A program made the translations under genes and the position numbers. The notes beneath the pieces were generated by a model. It did not search any database, had not been told where the DNA came from, and saw nothing but the letters and a program-made list of their open reading frames with translations. Below are positions 33,853-42,616 of a stretch of 64,000 bases of DNA, in pieces; the stretch's first letter is position 1, and every line of letters starts with the position of its first letter. The stretch covers positions 248,001-312,000 of the forward strand of contig NZ_QYRN01000003.1 in assembly GCF_003583935.1 (NCBI RefSeq). The letters run 5' to 3'. Source of the DNA: Aureimonas flava (GTDB lineage Bacteria > Pseudomonadota > Alphaproteobacteria > Rhizobiales > Rhizobiaceae).

Positions 33853-34791
33853 TCAGCCGTCCAGGAGCCGCTCGGCGGTGCGCTCGTCGGTCACCAGGAT
33901 CTCGGGCGACAGGAGCGACATGGCCGCCCGGATCGCCGGGAACTTCGACCAGCCGCCGCTCGCCAGGACCGTGCGACGCGCGTCCGCGAGGCGTCGCGGA
34001 TCCACCGCCAGCACGCGGTCGTTCACCGAATGGTCGAGGACGCGCCCGTCCGCGTCGATGAAGCGGCACAGGACGTCCCCCACCGCCCCGGCCCGCTCCA
34101 GACCGTCGAGGTCGGCGCGCTCCAAAAGCCCGTAGCGCACGAAGATCGAGTCGCGCGTGAAGTCGCCGACCGAGAGGATGGCGAGGTCCAGGCGGTCGGT
34201 GCGCCGGAACACCTCGGCGATGCCGCGATGGCCGAGCAGCGCGTCGCGCGTCGCCCGGTCGGGCGCGAAGACCGGGCACGCCAGCATGTAGCAGTCGCCG
34301 CCGATCCGATCGGCGAAGCGCCAGGCGAACTCGGACGGGTTGGACAGGCTGACATGGGTGAGCCCGCCCAGCATCGAGATCGTGGTCGAGCGCCCGTAGC
34401 CCATCGGCTCGACGAAGGGCAGCGACGAGGACAGGGTGCGGCCCCAGCCGAGACCGATGGTCATGCCGTCGGCGAGGAGGTCGGGCAGGAGCTGGCCAAG
34501 CGCCGCACCGATCATGGCGGGAAGCTGCCCCTCGTCCTGCGGATCGGGCACCACCACCACGCGTTCCATGCCGAAGCGCGCACGCACCTCGCGCTCCAGC
34601 CGGGCGCAGCGGGCGATCGGCGAGGTGACGCGGATCTGCACGGTACCGTCCTCGCGCGCGGCCGCCAGCATGCGCAGGACGCGGGTGCGCGTCACGCCCA
34701 GTATCTTGGCGACCTGGTCCTGCGTCAGCCCTTCCATGTAGTAGAGCCAGGCGGCGCGCGCCTTGATGTCGTCGCTGTCGATGGAGGACAC
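33853..34791 (-). CDS. SorC-type sugar-binding transcriptional regulator (second copy)
   Basis: A protein of about 312 residues that is clearly homologous to the regulator at 18593. Helix-turn-helix: AAWLYYMEGLTQDQVAKILGVTRTRVLRMLAAAR. Effector domain: IGLGWGRTLSSSLPF, ISMLGGLTHVSLSNPSEFAWRFA and the ending EILVTDERTAERLLDG. The start is taken as GTG at 34791, which gives the usual family length; an ATG at 34887 would add a 32-residue tail unlike the family. It lies between the kinase gene and the SAF oxidoreductase gene on the same strand, so it probably controls the surrounding island. Confidence 0.92.
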   Translation of the reverse strand: MSSIDSDDIKARAAWLYYMEGLTQDQVAKILGVTRTRVLRMLAAAREDGTVQIRVTSPIARCARLEREVRARFGMERVVVVPDPQDEGQLPAMIGAALGQLLPDLLADGMTIGLGWGRTLSSSLPFVEPMGYGRSTTISMLGGLTHVSLSNPSEFAWRFADRIGGDCYMLACPVFAPDRATRDALLGHRGIAEVFRRTDRLDLAILSVGDFTRDSIFVRYGLLERADLDGLERAGAVGDVLCRFIDADGRVLDHSVNDRVLAVDPRRLADARRTVLASGGWSKFPAIRAAMSLLSPEILVTDERTAERLLDG

Positions 34792-34942
34792 GGTCTGCCT
34801 TTCGCGCGAGGAGGTCTCGTCCGGCCTTAGCCCCTCGCCGGCCTGCGCGGACAGCCCCGGCGAGCCGGCGCGCGCACGCCAGCCCATCGGTCAGCCTCCC
34901 GTTCCGGGCCGGCCGCCGGCGCCCCGCGTCACGGCCGCCGCG

Positions 34943-35923
34943 TCAGGCCGCCGTGCGGCTGACACCGTGGATCTCGATCTGCGAGGGGCGCGTGGCGCGC
35001 CGGGTGAAGGCCAGCGTTTCGTCGAAGGAGGTGACGCCCGCCTGGCTTCCGAGGCCGGTCGCGTTGAGCGCCGAGGTCGCCTGGGCGAAGCGCACCATGG
35101 ATTCGGGGTCCATGCCGCGCACGAGGCCGGTGGCGATCCCCGCGTTGAAGGCGTCGCCGCAGCCGCAGGAACAGACCATCTCGATGTCGAAGGCCGGCAT
35201 CAGGAACCGGTCGCCGTTGGCGTGGCGATAGTAGGCGCCGTTCTCGCCCAGCGTCAGGATGCAGCAGGTGACGCCCTTGTCCAGGAAGAAGCGGGCGACG
35301 TCCTCGACCTCTTCCAGCCCGGACAAGACGCGCGCCTCCTCGATCGAGGGGAGGAAGTAGTCGGTGTGCGGCAGGAGGCCGACGACGTTGGCGAGGTCCT
35401 TCTCGGCCGCCGCGAAGACGTCCACCGTGGTGACGGCGCCCCGGCGCTTGGCCTCGGCGAAGAGCCGGGCGCTCGGCTCGCCGTCCATCCGATCCATCAG
35501 CCCGACGCCGCCGATATGCACGACCGTCGCGTCCAGCACCTGGTCCAGCATGTCGGGCCCGATCACGAAGGCGCCGGTCGCACCCTTCATGTGGAGTGCG
35601 GGCCGCGAGCCGTCGGCGCGGGTCAGCACGATCGAGGTCGAGGTACCGACGCCCCGAAGGCGCTGCATGGTGGAGATGTCGATGCCGAACTGCGCCATCC
35701 GGTCGAGCACCCAGCCGGCCATCAGGTCGTCGCCGACGGCTCCCACCGCCAGGCAGCGGAGCCCGTGCTTGGCGGCGGCGATCACCGCCGCCCCGGCGGC
35801 GCCCGACACGGCGAGGTCGATCTCCTCGATGAACTGCGTGCCGCCACCGGGCGGGATGGCGCCCACCGGGCGGCCCAGGCAGTCGAACGTGTAGAAGCCG
35901 ATCGAGGCGTAGTCGTAGCGCAT
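34943..35923 (-). CDS. PfkB family carbohydrate kinase
   Basis: A 326-residue ribokinase-fold kinase. The N-terminal signature region has GGGTQFIEEIDLAVSGAAGAAVIAAAKHG. The C-terminal signature is CGCGDAFNAGIATGLV, with the catalytic base Asp and an unusual Cys in the GxGD anion hole. Substrate-facing residues include TSTSIVLTRADGSRPALHMKGA. It should phosphorylate a sugar, keto-sugar or polyol imported by the nearby ABC system. No FGGY kinase is present in the island, so this is the only obvious entry kinase. The ATG is at 35923, with GGAGG upstream. Confidence 0.88.
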   Translation of the reverse strand: MRYDYASIGFYTFDCLGRPVGAIPPGGGTQFIEEIDLAVSGAAGAAVIAAAKHGLRCLAVGAVGDDLMAGWVLDRMAQFGIDISTMQRLRGVGTSTSIVLTRADGSRPALHMKGATGAFVIGPDMLDQVLDATVVHIGGVGLMDRMDGEPSARLFAEAKRRGAVTTVDVFAAAEKDLANVVGLLPHTDYFLPSIEEARVLSGLEEVEDVARFFLDKGVTCCILTLGENGAYYRHANGDRFLMPAFDIEMVCSCGCGDAFNAGIATGLVRGMDPESMVRFAQATSALNATGLGSQAGVTSFDETLAFTRRATRPSQIEIHGVSRTAA

Positions 35924-35976
35924 CGCGCATTCCTCCCTGGAATGCCGGACCCCTTCCCGATCCGGCTGGACGTGGT

Positions 35977-37572
35977 TCAGGCGGCGGCGGCGAGGCGGAT
36001 CGCCTCGACCTCGCTCTCCAGCGCGGGTGTCACCCGGCCCGACAGGGCGAGGTCCGTGCGCCGGCGCAGGATGTCGTCCGCGGTGCGGACCTTCTCGTTG
36101 GCCGCGATCCACGCGATCTCGGCCACATGGTGATCGGGCGCGGCGTCCAGCGCCCGGCGGTCCGACGCGCCGATCGCGGCCGCGACCGCGCGCGCGCGGG
36201 TGCCGTAGCGGCGCAGCAGGCGCTCGCCCACGGGCTCCGGCGAGGCGGCCATGGCGGCAAGCTCGCGCACCAGCGCCGCGCGCGCGGCGGGGTCGGCCGG
36301 AAAGTCTCGGCCGCCGCCGATCGCGAGCTCGGCGGTGGAGGCGCGGCGGCGGACGCCGAGCCGCGCCAGAACCCGGTCCGCGACCTCCTCCGAGAAGCCG
36401 CGATAGGTGGTCCACTTGCCGCCGATCAGCGACAGGACCGGCACGTCGGCGCCGGGCAGGCGCTCCTCGGCGATCGAGTGGTCGCGGCTGATCGCGCCGG
36501 GGTCGTCCACGTCGGCGTTGGGCAGCGGGCGCACCCCGCAGAACGCGTAGACCACGTCGTCGCGCGCGATCGCGATCGCGGGGAAGACCTCGCGCACCAC
36601 CGCGATCAGGTAGGCGATCTCCGCCTCGCTGACGCGCGCCTCGTCGGGATCGGCCACCGGAATGTCGGTGGAGCCGATCAGGACGCGGCCCTTGAACGGG
36701 TAGAGGAGGTTCACCCGGCCGTCGGCCGAGCCGAAATAGACCATGCGCCCGTTCAGCGCCGCGAGGAGCTCGGGGTGCTCCACCACGACGTGGCTGCCCT
36801 TGGTGCCGCCCATGTGCCGCGTGTTGAGGCCGAGCGCGGCGTTGACGCCGTCGATCCAGGCGCCGCCCGCGTTGATCACCACGTCGGGGCGCACCCATTC
36901 GCGCGCACCGCTCAGCCGGTCCTCGATCTCGATCGCCCCGTCCGCCTGCGCGCGAACGCCGGCGTAGCTGCGGGCCTCGCTGCCGGGATTGTCGGCGAGC
37001 GCGTCGAGCACGAGTTCCAGCCCGAGCCGCTCGGCGTGGTCGAGGCGCGCCTCGTAGTAGAGGCCGACCGCGGTGATCGCCGGGTCGAGCCCCGCGAGCT
37101 CGGCCCGCGCGCATCGCCCGCCGATGAAGCGGTGCACCGGCATGGTGCGGAAGCGGCGGCCGAAGGCGTCGTACATCGTCAGGCCGAGCTTGGTGATGAT
37201 CGCCCCGCGGTCGTTGAGCCTGGCCTTCAGGCCGAGGAAGCGGCGGATCGAGGGGACGATGCCGCCGAACCAGGAGCGCACGGGCAGCGCGGTCTCCAGC
37301 GGCGTGACGAAATGCGGGGCGTTGCGCAGGAGGATGTTGCGCTCCTCCGCCGACTGGCGCACCAGTCGGAACTCGCCCGTCTCCAGGTACTTCAGCCCGC
37401 CGTGCATCAGGCGCGAGGACGATTCGCTGGCGCCCGAGCAGAAGTCGCCTCGGTCGATCAGCAGGCAGTCGACGCCCTGGAGACTGAGGTCGCGGAACGT
37501 GCCGATGCCGTTGATGCCGGCGCCGACGATGACGACCGGGACGTGGCGGGCTGTGGCGGGTGTGTCGTGCAT
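35977..37572 (-). CDS. GlpD/EryB-like FAD-dependent polyol-phosphate dehydrogenase
   Basis: A 531-residue flavoprotein of the glycerol-3-phosphate dehydrogenase family. The FAD-binding fold starts at residue 12 with VVIVGAGINGIGTFRDLSLQG, followed by GDFCSGASESSSRLMHGGLKYLE. Later come INAGGAWIDGVNAALG, TKGSHVVV, LIGSTDIP and GGKWTTYRGF, and a C-terminal helical DAO_C-type domain. It should oxidise a polyol phosphate at the membrane and pass electrons to quinone. In Brucella-type erythritol loci, the homologous EryB sits with a SorC regulator and a ribose-type ABC importer, as here, so a substrate other than glycerol-3-phosphate is possible. Two bases separate its start from the stop of the upstream dehydrogenase. 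Confidence 0.87.
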   Translation of the reverse strand: MHDTPATARHVPVVIVGAGINGIGTFRDLSLQGVDCLLIDRGDFCSGASESSSRLMHGGLKYLETGEFRLVRQSAEERNILLRNAPHFVTPLETALPVRSWFGGIVPSIRRFLGLKARLNDRGAIITKLGLTMYDAFGRRFRTMPVHRFIGGRCARAELAGLDPAITAVGLYYEARLDHAERLGLELVLDALADNPGSEARSYAGVRAQADGAIEIEDRLSGAREWVRPDVVINAGGAWIDGVNAALGLNTRHMGGTKGSHVVVEHPELLAALNGRMVYFGSADGRVNLLYPFKGRVLIGSTDIPVADPDEARVSEAEIAYLIAVVREVFPAIAIARDDVVYAFCGVRPLPNADVDDPGAISRDHSIAEERLPGADVPVLSLIGGKWTTYRGFSEEVADRVLARLGVRRRASTAELAIGGGRDFPADPAARAALVRELAAMAASPEPVGERLLRRYGTRARAVAAAIGASDRRALDAAPDHHVAEIAWIAANEKVRTADDILRRRTDLALSGRVTPALESEVEAIRLAAAA

Positions 37573-37574
37573 GA

Positions 37575-38609
37575 TCAGGATACGATGGCGACCTTGATGG
37601 CATCGCCTCTGGCGGCGGTTTCCAGCGCCTCGCCGATCGCCGGAAGCGCGAAACGATGCGTCAGGAACGGCTTCGTATCGAGCTGTCCCGAGGCGATCAG
37701 GGCGAGCGACTTCTCGAACTGGAGCCGCGTGAGGCCGAAGGAGCCGGTGACGATCAGCTCGTTGTAGTGGATGGCGTTGACGTCGAGAGGGGCCATCTCG
37801 CCCTTGTTGAAGCCGGCGAACAGCGAGACGCGGCCGCGCAGGCGGGCGAGGCCCAGCGCGTCGTTGGCGAGCGACGGCACGCCGATGGCGACGATCACCA
37901 CGTCGGCGCCGATGCCGCCCGTCTCGCCCCGGACGATCGCCCCGAGATCCTCGTTCGCCGGGTCCACCACGACGTCCGCGCCGGCCCGCAGCGCGGCCTC
38001 GCGGCGGCCGGGGTTCGGCTCCGACACGACGATGCGCCGCGCGCCGGACAGGCGGGCGACCTTGACGTGCAGCAGCCCGATCGGCCCGGAGCCGAGGATC
38101 GCCACCACGTCGCCGCGCTCCACGCCGACCTTCTCCTGCCCGTTGATGACGCAGGCGAGCGGCTCCGCCAGCGCGGCCTCCTCGAAGGAGACGCCGTCCG
38201 GCATGGCGAAGACGTTGCCCGTCTCCAGCGCGCGTCCGGGAATGCGGATGTACTCGGCGAAGGCCCCGTCGACCTCGTAGCCGATCGCGGTGAGGTTCTC
38301 GCAGACGTTCTCGAGGCCCCGCCGGCAATAGGCGCAGTGGCCGCAGGCGATCGCCGGATCGACGCAGACCGCGTCGCCCGCCTTGAAGCGCCCGGAGCCG
38401 CCGGCCTCGACGATCTCGCCGGAGAACTCGTGCCCGAGAACCGAGGGGTAGCGCACGCCCATGGTCTTGCGGCCGGTGACGATGCGGATATCGGTGCCGC
38501 AGATCGTGGCGGCGCGCACCTTCAGAACGAGATCGCCGCGCTCGGGCGCCGGGTCGGCGACATCGCCGAAGAGGACGTCGTTGGGAGCACGCAGGAGAGC
38601 AGCTTTCAT
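37575..38609 (-). CDS. Zinc-dependent MDR alcohol/polyol dehydrogenase
   Basis: A 344-residue medium-chain dehydrogenase. Catalytic zinc motifs are CGTDIR and GHEFSGEIVEAG; the structural zinc loop is CGHCAYCRRGLENVC; the cofactor motif is AILGSGPIGLLHVKVARLSGA. This combination matches sorbitol/threonine dehydrogenase-like enzymes that oxidise a secondary alcohol with NAD. The ATG at 38609 fits the family start. It is the first gene of a leftward run, transcribed away from the ABC importer genes across a 365-base control region, and is followed immediately by the GlpD-like gene. Confidence 0.9.
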   Translation of the reverse strand: MKAALLRAPNDVLFGDVADPAPERGDLVLKVRAATICGTDIRIVTGRKTMGVRYPSVLGHEFSGEIVEAGGSGRFKAGDAVCVDPAIACGHCAYCRRGLENVCENLTAIGYEVDGAFAEYIRIPGRALETGNVFAMPDGVSFEEAALAEPLACVINGQEKVGVERGDVVAILGSGPIGLLHVKVARLSGARRIVVSEPNPGRREAALRAGADVVVDPANEDLGAIVRGETGGIGADVVIVAIGVPSLANDALGLARLRGRVSLFAGFNKGEMAPLDVNAIHYNELIVTGSFGLTRLQFEKSLALIASGQLDTKPFLTHRFALPAIGEALETAARGDAIKVAIVS

Positions 38610-38666
38610 GACCGTCCATCCGAATTGGGGGCGGCGCACACGTCGCGCCGTGACGAAGGTGTAGTC

Positions 38667-38700
38667 CGCATATTTGTTTTTTGTAAATAGCAAAAATGCG
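38667..38700. promoter_or_regulatory. AT-rich dyad in the divergent control region of the second sugar island
   Basis: CGCATATTTG (38667-38676) and CAAAAATGCG (38691-38700) pair at 9 of 10 positions around a 14-base AT-rich spacer. The dyad lies 58 bases before the zinc dehydrogenase start, in the 38610-38974 gap that also serves the ABC importer. It is a plausible site for the SorC protein of this island, although its arms differ from the TTGTC core at 33806. Elsewhere in the gap a TTGACG near 38852 may be a -35 element for the importer. Confidence 0.45.
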
Positions 38701-38974
38701 GCGACGAGAACGCGTTGGTTGGGATTTCTAGCGTGCGCTTGTCCTTTGAGTATCTGCCGAATTCAGCCAAGCCCGACCGGAAAGCCTCCCTGCGTTAACG
38801 AGAGCAGCCTCGGTCCTGAACAATTGAAATACCGGAGATCAAATGTGTTGACGTCAGCCGAAAAGTGCGCGAGACGGAAAGGGCGCGCACCGCCTGGGAG
38901 AGGCGAGCCGCGCCGGGCGGCCCGCGGTCGCGCGTTTGCGGGGCGGGAGGCGCCCCTTTCGGGAGGAAGACGAC

Positions 38975-39922
38975 ATGCGCAAGGGATTCTGGTCCGCCCT
39001 GGTTCTCGGCTCCATGCTCGCCGGCACGACGCTGCCGGCACTGGCCGAGGGCCAGGAGGACCTCATCAAGCCGATCGACAAGGAGCTGACCTTCGTCTTC
39101 ATCCCGAAGGTGATCCATCCCTGGTACGACGTGGTGCGCCAGGGCGGCCAGTTCGCGGTGGACGAACTCGCCAAGGAAGGCATCAAGATCAACATGATCT
39201 GGGATCAGCCGCCCCAGGCCGACGTCGCCGACCAGAACCAGCGCATCGAGGCCAATATCGGCCGCCATCCCGACGGCCTGGCCGTCGCCTGCCTCGACCA
39301 GGCGACCAACGTCCAGCTCCTGAACGAGTCCCGGGAAGCGGGTGTCAACACCATCACCTTCAACTCGTTCTGCTCGCCCGACTTCGCCTTCGTGGGCCAG
39401 AAGGACAGCTACGGCGACGGCTACGACCTCGGCAAGTTCCTGGCCGAGCACATCGGCGGCGAGGGCAAGGTGGGCATCCTGTCCGGATCGCTGACCGCCA
39501 CCGACCACGTCGAGCGCATCAAGGGCTTCAAGAAGGCGCTGGAGGATTTCCCGAAGGTCGAGGTCGTGTTCGAGCAGCCCGACAACGACGTGCTCGAGCA
39601 GGCGGTCTCGCTCACCGAGAACGCGCTCCAGGCCCACCCCGACATCAAGGGCTTCTTCGGCTGCAACGCCTCCAACCCGATCGGCATCGCGCGCGCGGTC
39701 CAGAACGCCGGCAAGGCGGGCGAAGTGGCCGTGGTCGGCATGGACGACCTGCCGGAAGCGGTGGACTTCGTGAAGGAAGGCGTCATCACCGCCCTCAAGG
39801 CGCAGCGCCAGTGGGACATCGGCTACTGGGCCGTCCGCTACATGGTGGCGATGAACCAGAACCACACGATCCCGATGGACCACAACACCGGCTCCCGCCT
39901 GATCACCAAGGACCAGCTCTGA
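38975..39922 (+). CDS. Sugar ABC transporter substrate-binding protein (RbsB type)
   Basis: A 315-residue periplasmic binding protein of type 1. The signal peptide ends at LPALAEG near residue 23. The mature protein begins ELTFVFIPKVIHPWYDVVRQGGQFAVDEL, as in RbsB-like proteins; later come ADQNQRIEANI, GYDLGKFLAEHIGGEGKVGIL and VVGMDDLPEAVDFVKEGVITALK. The ligand is probably a pentose, tetritol or other polyol. The ATG at 38975 has GGGAGGAAG upstream. A strong hairpin follows the gene, which usually lets the binding protein be made in excess over the membrane parts. Confidence 0.92.
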   Translation: MRKGFWSALVLGSMLAGTTLPALAEGQEDLIKPIDKELTFVFIPKVIHPWYDVVRQGGQFAVDELAKEGIKINMIWDQPPQADVADQNQRIEANIGRHPDGLAVACLDQATNVQLLNESREAGVNTITFNSFCSPDFAFVGQKDSYGDGYDLGKFLAEHIGGEGKVGILSGSLTATDHVERIKGFKKALEDFPKVEVVFEQPDNDVLEQAVSLTENALQAHPDIKGFFGCNASNPIGIARAVQNAGKAGEVAVVGMDDLPEAVDFVKEGVITALKAQRQWDIGYWAVRYMVAMNQNHTIPMDHNTGSRLITKDQL

Positions 39923-39929
39923 TCCCGGG

Positions 39930-39952
39930 AGGGGCCGGCCCGCCCGGCCCCT
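39930..39952 (+). terminator. Intercistronic hairpin after the sugar-binding protein gene
   Basis: AGGGGCCGG (39930-39938) pairs perfectly with CCGGCCCCT (39944-39952) around a 5-base loop, 8 bases after the stop. There is no T run, so it is more likely a stability element or partial terminator than a full stop; the ATPase gene follows in the same direction. Confidence 0.55.
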
Positions 39953-39981
39953 TCGTTCCCCGAAGAATGGGAGAGGCTGAC

Positions 39982-41472
39982 ATGGACGCGATCGCCGCCG
40001 CCTTCGAGGCGCGCAACGTGTCGAAGAGCTTCGGCGTGGTGCACGCCCTCAAGGGCGTCTCCGTCTCGATCCGGCCCGGCGAGGTGCACGCCATCATCGG
40101 CGAGAACGGCGCCGGCAAGTCGACGCTGATGAACATCATCTGCGGGCGCCTGCGCCCCACCGGCGGCCAGCTCCTGGTGGGGGGCGCGGAGGCGCACTTC
40201 CATTCGCCCGGCGAGGCGCAGGGCGCGGGCATCGCGATCGCGCCGCAGGAGATCAACCTCGTGCCGGCCCTCACCGTCACCGAGAACATCATGCTGGGCG
40301 CCGAGATCACGCGCGGCCCGGCGATCGACTGGCGCGCGACGCGCGAGGAGGCGCTCACGCACCTCCACGCCGTGGACGACACGATCGCGGGCGAGGCGCG
40401 CGCCGGCGATCTGTCCAAGGCGCAGCAGCAGCTCGTGCAGATCGCGCGAGCCGTGGCCACCAAGGCCCGGATCCTGATCTTCGACGAGCCGACCGCCGCG
40501 CTCACGACGCGCGAGACCGAAAAGCTCTACGCCTTCATCCGGCGCTTCCGCGAGGGCGGCGGCTCGGCCTTCTACATCTCGCACCGCCTGGACGAGATCC
40601 TCGACCTGTCCGACCGCATCTCGGTGCTGCGCGACGGCGCCTATGTCGGCGAGCTCGAGCCCCGGCGCACCTCCAAGCACGAGATGGTCGCCATGATGGC
40701 GGGCCGCGAGGTGGCGCTCTCCACCCACACGCCGCGCCGCCTGGAGGACCGCCCGGTGGTGCTGCGCGTGTCGGGCCTGACGCGACCCGGCGAGTTCGAG
40801 GACGTGTCCTTCGAGCTGCACGAGGGCGAGGTGCTCGGCGTCTCGGGCCTCGTCGGCGCCGGCCGCACGGAGGTCGCCAAGTGCATCTTCGGGCTGACGC
40901 GGCAGAAGGCGGGCACCGTCGAGATCTTCGGCGACGCCCGGCCCGTCTCCGACCCGGCGGACGCCATCGCGCGCGGGCTCGTCTACCTTCCCGAGGAGCG
41001 CAAGCAGGAGGGCATCTTCCCGCTCCTGTCGATCGCCGAGAACCTGACCATCGCGACGCTGGACCGCTTCCGCGGGCCGGCCTGGATGGACTTCCGAGGC
41101 ATGGCCGGCACGGTGGACGAGTATGTCGAGCGCCTGCGCATCAAGATCGGCGCGGCGTCCGACCCGATCACCTCGCTGTCGGGCGGCAACCAGCAGAAGG
41201 TCATCCTCGGCCGCTGGCTCGCCAAGAACGCCCGCATCCTCATCCTGGACGAGCCGACGCGCGGCATCGACGTCGCCGCCAAGTCCGAGATCCAGGGCGT
41301 GCTCGACAGCCTCACCGCCGCGGGCCTGTCCATCGTCTACATCTCCTCCGAGCTGGAGGAGGTGCTGAACGTCTCCGACCGCATCCTCGTGATGCACGAG
41401 GGCCGCGTGAAGGGCACCCCGCGCACCGAGGAGATGACGCAGGAATCCCTCCTGCGCCTCGCCATGAGCTGA
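39982..41472 (+). CDS. Sugar ABC transporter ATPase with two ABC domains (RbsA type)
   Basis: A 496-residue double ATPase. Domain one has Walker A GENGAGKSTLM, a degenerate signature LSKAQQQL and Walker B ILIFDEPTAAL. Domain two has the variant P-loop GLVGAGRTEVAK, signature LSGGNQQK and ILILDEPTRGID. This asymmetry is standard for RbsA/XylG-like proteins. The ATG at 39982 was chosen because GGGAGAGG precedes it; ATG 39967 is an alternative five codons upstream. It lies between the binding protein and permease genes. Confidence 0.93.
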   Translation: MDAIAAAFEARNVSKSFGVVHALKGVSVSIRPGEVHAIIGENGAGKSTLMNIICGRLRPTGGQLLVGGAEAHFHSPGEAQGAGIAIAPQEINLVPALTVTENIMLGAEITRGPAIDWRATREEALTHLHAVDDTIAGEARAGDLSKAQQQLVQIARAVATKARILIFDEPTAALTTRETEKLYAFIRRFREGGGSAFYISHRLDEILDLSDRISVLRDGAYVGELEPRRTSKHEMVAMMAGREVALSTHTPRRLEDRPVVLRVSGLTRPGEFEDVSFELHEGEVLGVSGLVGAGRTEVAKCIFGLTRQKAGTVEIFGDARPVSDPADAIARGLVYLPEERKQEGIFPLLSIAENLTIATLDRFRGPAWMDFRGMAGTVDEYVERLRIKIGAASDPITSLSGGNQQKVILGRWLAKNARILILDEPTRGIDVAAKSEIQGVLDSLTAAGLSIVYISSELEEVLNVSDRILVMHEGRVKGTPRTEEMTQESLLRLAMS

Positions 41473-41519
41473 CGGGCGCCCCGCGCCGCGCATCCTCCCG
41501 ACCGAAAGGCACCCGAGCC

Positions 41520-42512
41520 ATGACCAACGCCGCTCTTGGGTCCCCCGCGCGGGCCCGCTCCGCCCCTCCGTCGCTGTGGTCCCGCTTCAAGGGCTGGGAG
41601 GCGAGCGGCATCCTGATCGCGCTCGGCATCTTCGCGATCGTGCTGTCGCTCGCCGCGCCGAACTTCCTGTCGGCCTACAACCTCACCGTGGTGGCGCGCG
41701 CGGCCGCCTTCGTCGGTCTGGTCGCGCTCGGGCAGACGCTGGTGCTGCTGCTTGGCGGCATCGACCTGTCGGTGGGCGCGGCGGCCGGCCTGTCGGCCAT
41801 CGTCGGCTCGCTCCTCCTCACCTCGCTCGGCGTCCACCCCTGGCTGGTGATCCCCCTCGCCTGCCTGTTCGGCCTGTGCCTCGGCCTCGTGAACGGGTTC
41901 TTCATCGCCTACCTGAAGCTCAATCCCTTCATCGTGACGCTGGCCTCCGGCGAGATCTTCGCCGGCATGACGCTGGTCATCACCGAGGGCTACCCGATCC
42001 GCCCGCTCGGGCCGGGCTTCCGGGTGTTCGGCCAGGGCGAGGTGTTCGGCCTGCCGGTGCCGGTCCTGTTCTTCCTGGTCTCGGCCGCGATCCTGATCTG
42101 GGTCCTGCGCAACACCAAGTTCGGCCGCAACATCTTCGCCATCGGCGGCAACCGCGACGCGGCGGTCCTGGTCGGCATCCGCATCCGCCGCGTCGAGCTC
42201 CTGGTCTACGGGCTGGCCGGCATGTTCGCGGCCATGGCCGGCATGCTCTACGCGAGCCGCATGGACGCCGGCCAGCCGTCGGTCGGCGAGGGCTGGATGC
42301 TGCAGGCGATCACCGCCGCGATCATCGGCGGCACGAGCCTTCGCGGCGGCCAGGGCACGATCGTCGGCACGGCGCTGGGCGCGCTGCTCCTCGCCATGCT
42401 CGCCAACGGCACGGTTCTCCTGAACGTGTCGGGCTTCTGGCAGCGCGTGATCGTCGGTCTCGTGGTTCTGGTCGCCATCCTGGTGGACCTCGCCCGTCGC
42501 CACCGCCGCTGA
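41520..42512 (+). CDS. Sugar ABC transporter permease (RbsC type)
   Basis: A 330-residue inner-membrane permease with about nine to ten hydrophobic segments. Family marks are the helix pair ending in GQTLVLLLGGIDLSVGA, then NPFIVTLASGEIFAGM, FGRNIFAIGGNRDAAVLVGI (the coupling region) and GEGWMLQAITAAIIGGTSLRGGQGTIVGT. These are all typical of BPD_transp_2 permeases for pentoses and polyols. The ATG is at 41520, 47 bases after the ATPase stop. Confidence 0.93.
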   Translation: MTNAALGSPARARSAPPSLWSRFKGWEASGILIALGIFAIVLSLAAPNFLSAYNLTVVARAAAFVGLVALGQTLVLLLGGIDLSVGAAAGLSAIVGSLLLTSLGVHPWLVIPLACLFGLCLGLVNGFFIAYLKLNPFIVTLASGEIFAGMTLVITEGYPIRPLGPGFRVFGQGEVFGLPVPVLFFLVSAAILIWVLRNTKFGRNIFAIGGNRDAAVLVGIRIRRVELLVYGLAGMFAAMAGMLYASRMDAGQPSVGEGWMLQAITAAIIGGTSLRGGQGTIVGTALGALLLAMLANGTVLLNVSGFWQRVIVGLVVLVAILVDLARRHRR

Positions 42513-42541
42513 GGCACCGAGTCCCCCGGCAGGGCCGGAAC

Positions 42542-42573
42542 GAGGGGGCCGGCGGCTGGACCGCCGGCCCCTC
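42542..42573 (+). terminator. Strong GC hairpin between the ABC permease and aldehyde dehydrogenase genes
   Basis: GAGGGGGCCGGCGG pairs with CCGCCGGCCCCTC (one bulged G) around CTGGA. No T run follows, only TTC. It lies 29 bases after the permease stop and 44 bases before the next start. It may end most transcripts or mark a processing point before the dehydrogenase gene. Confidence 0.5.
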
Positions 42574-42616
42574 TTCGGCCTACACCCGTGGCCACGCTCG
42601 ACGAGGAGGGATCGAC

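Noticed and set aside
31616-34135. An 839-codon plus-strand open frame across acoA, the SAF oxidoreductase and SorC genes
   Set aside because: It spans three well-supported minus-strand genes and shows only the antisense composition.
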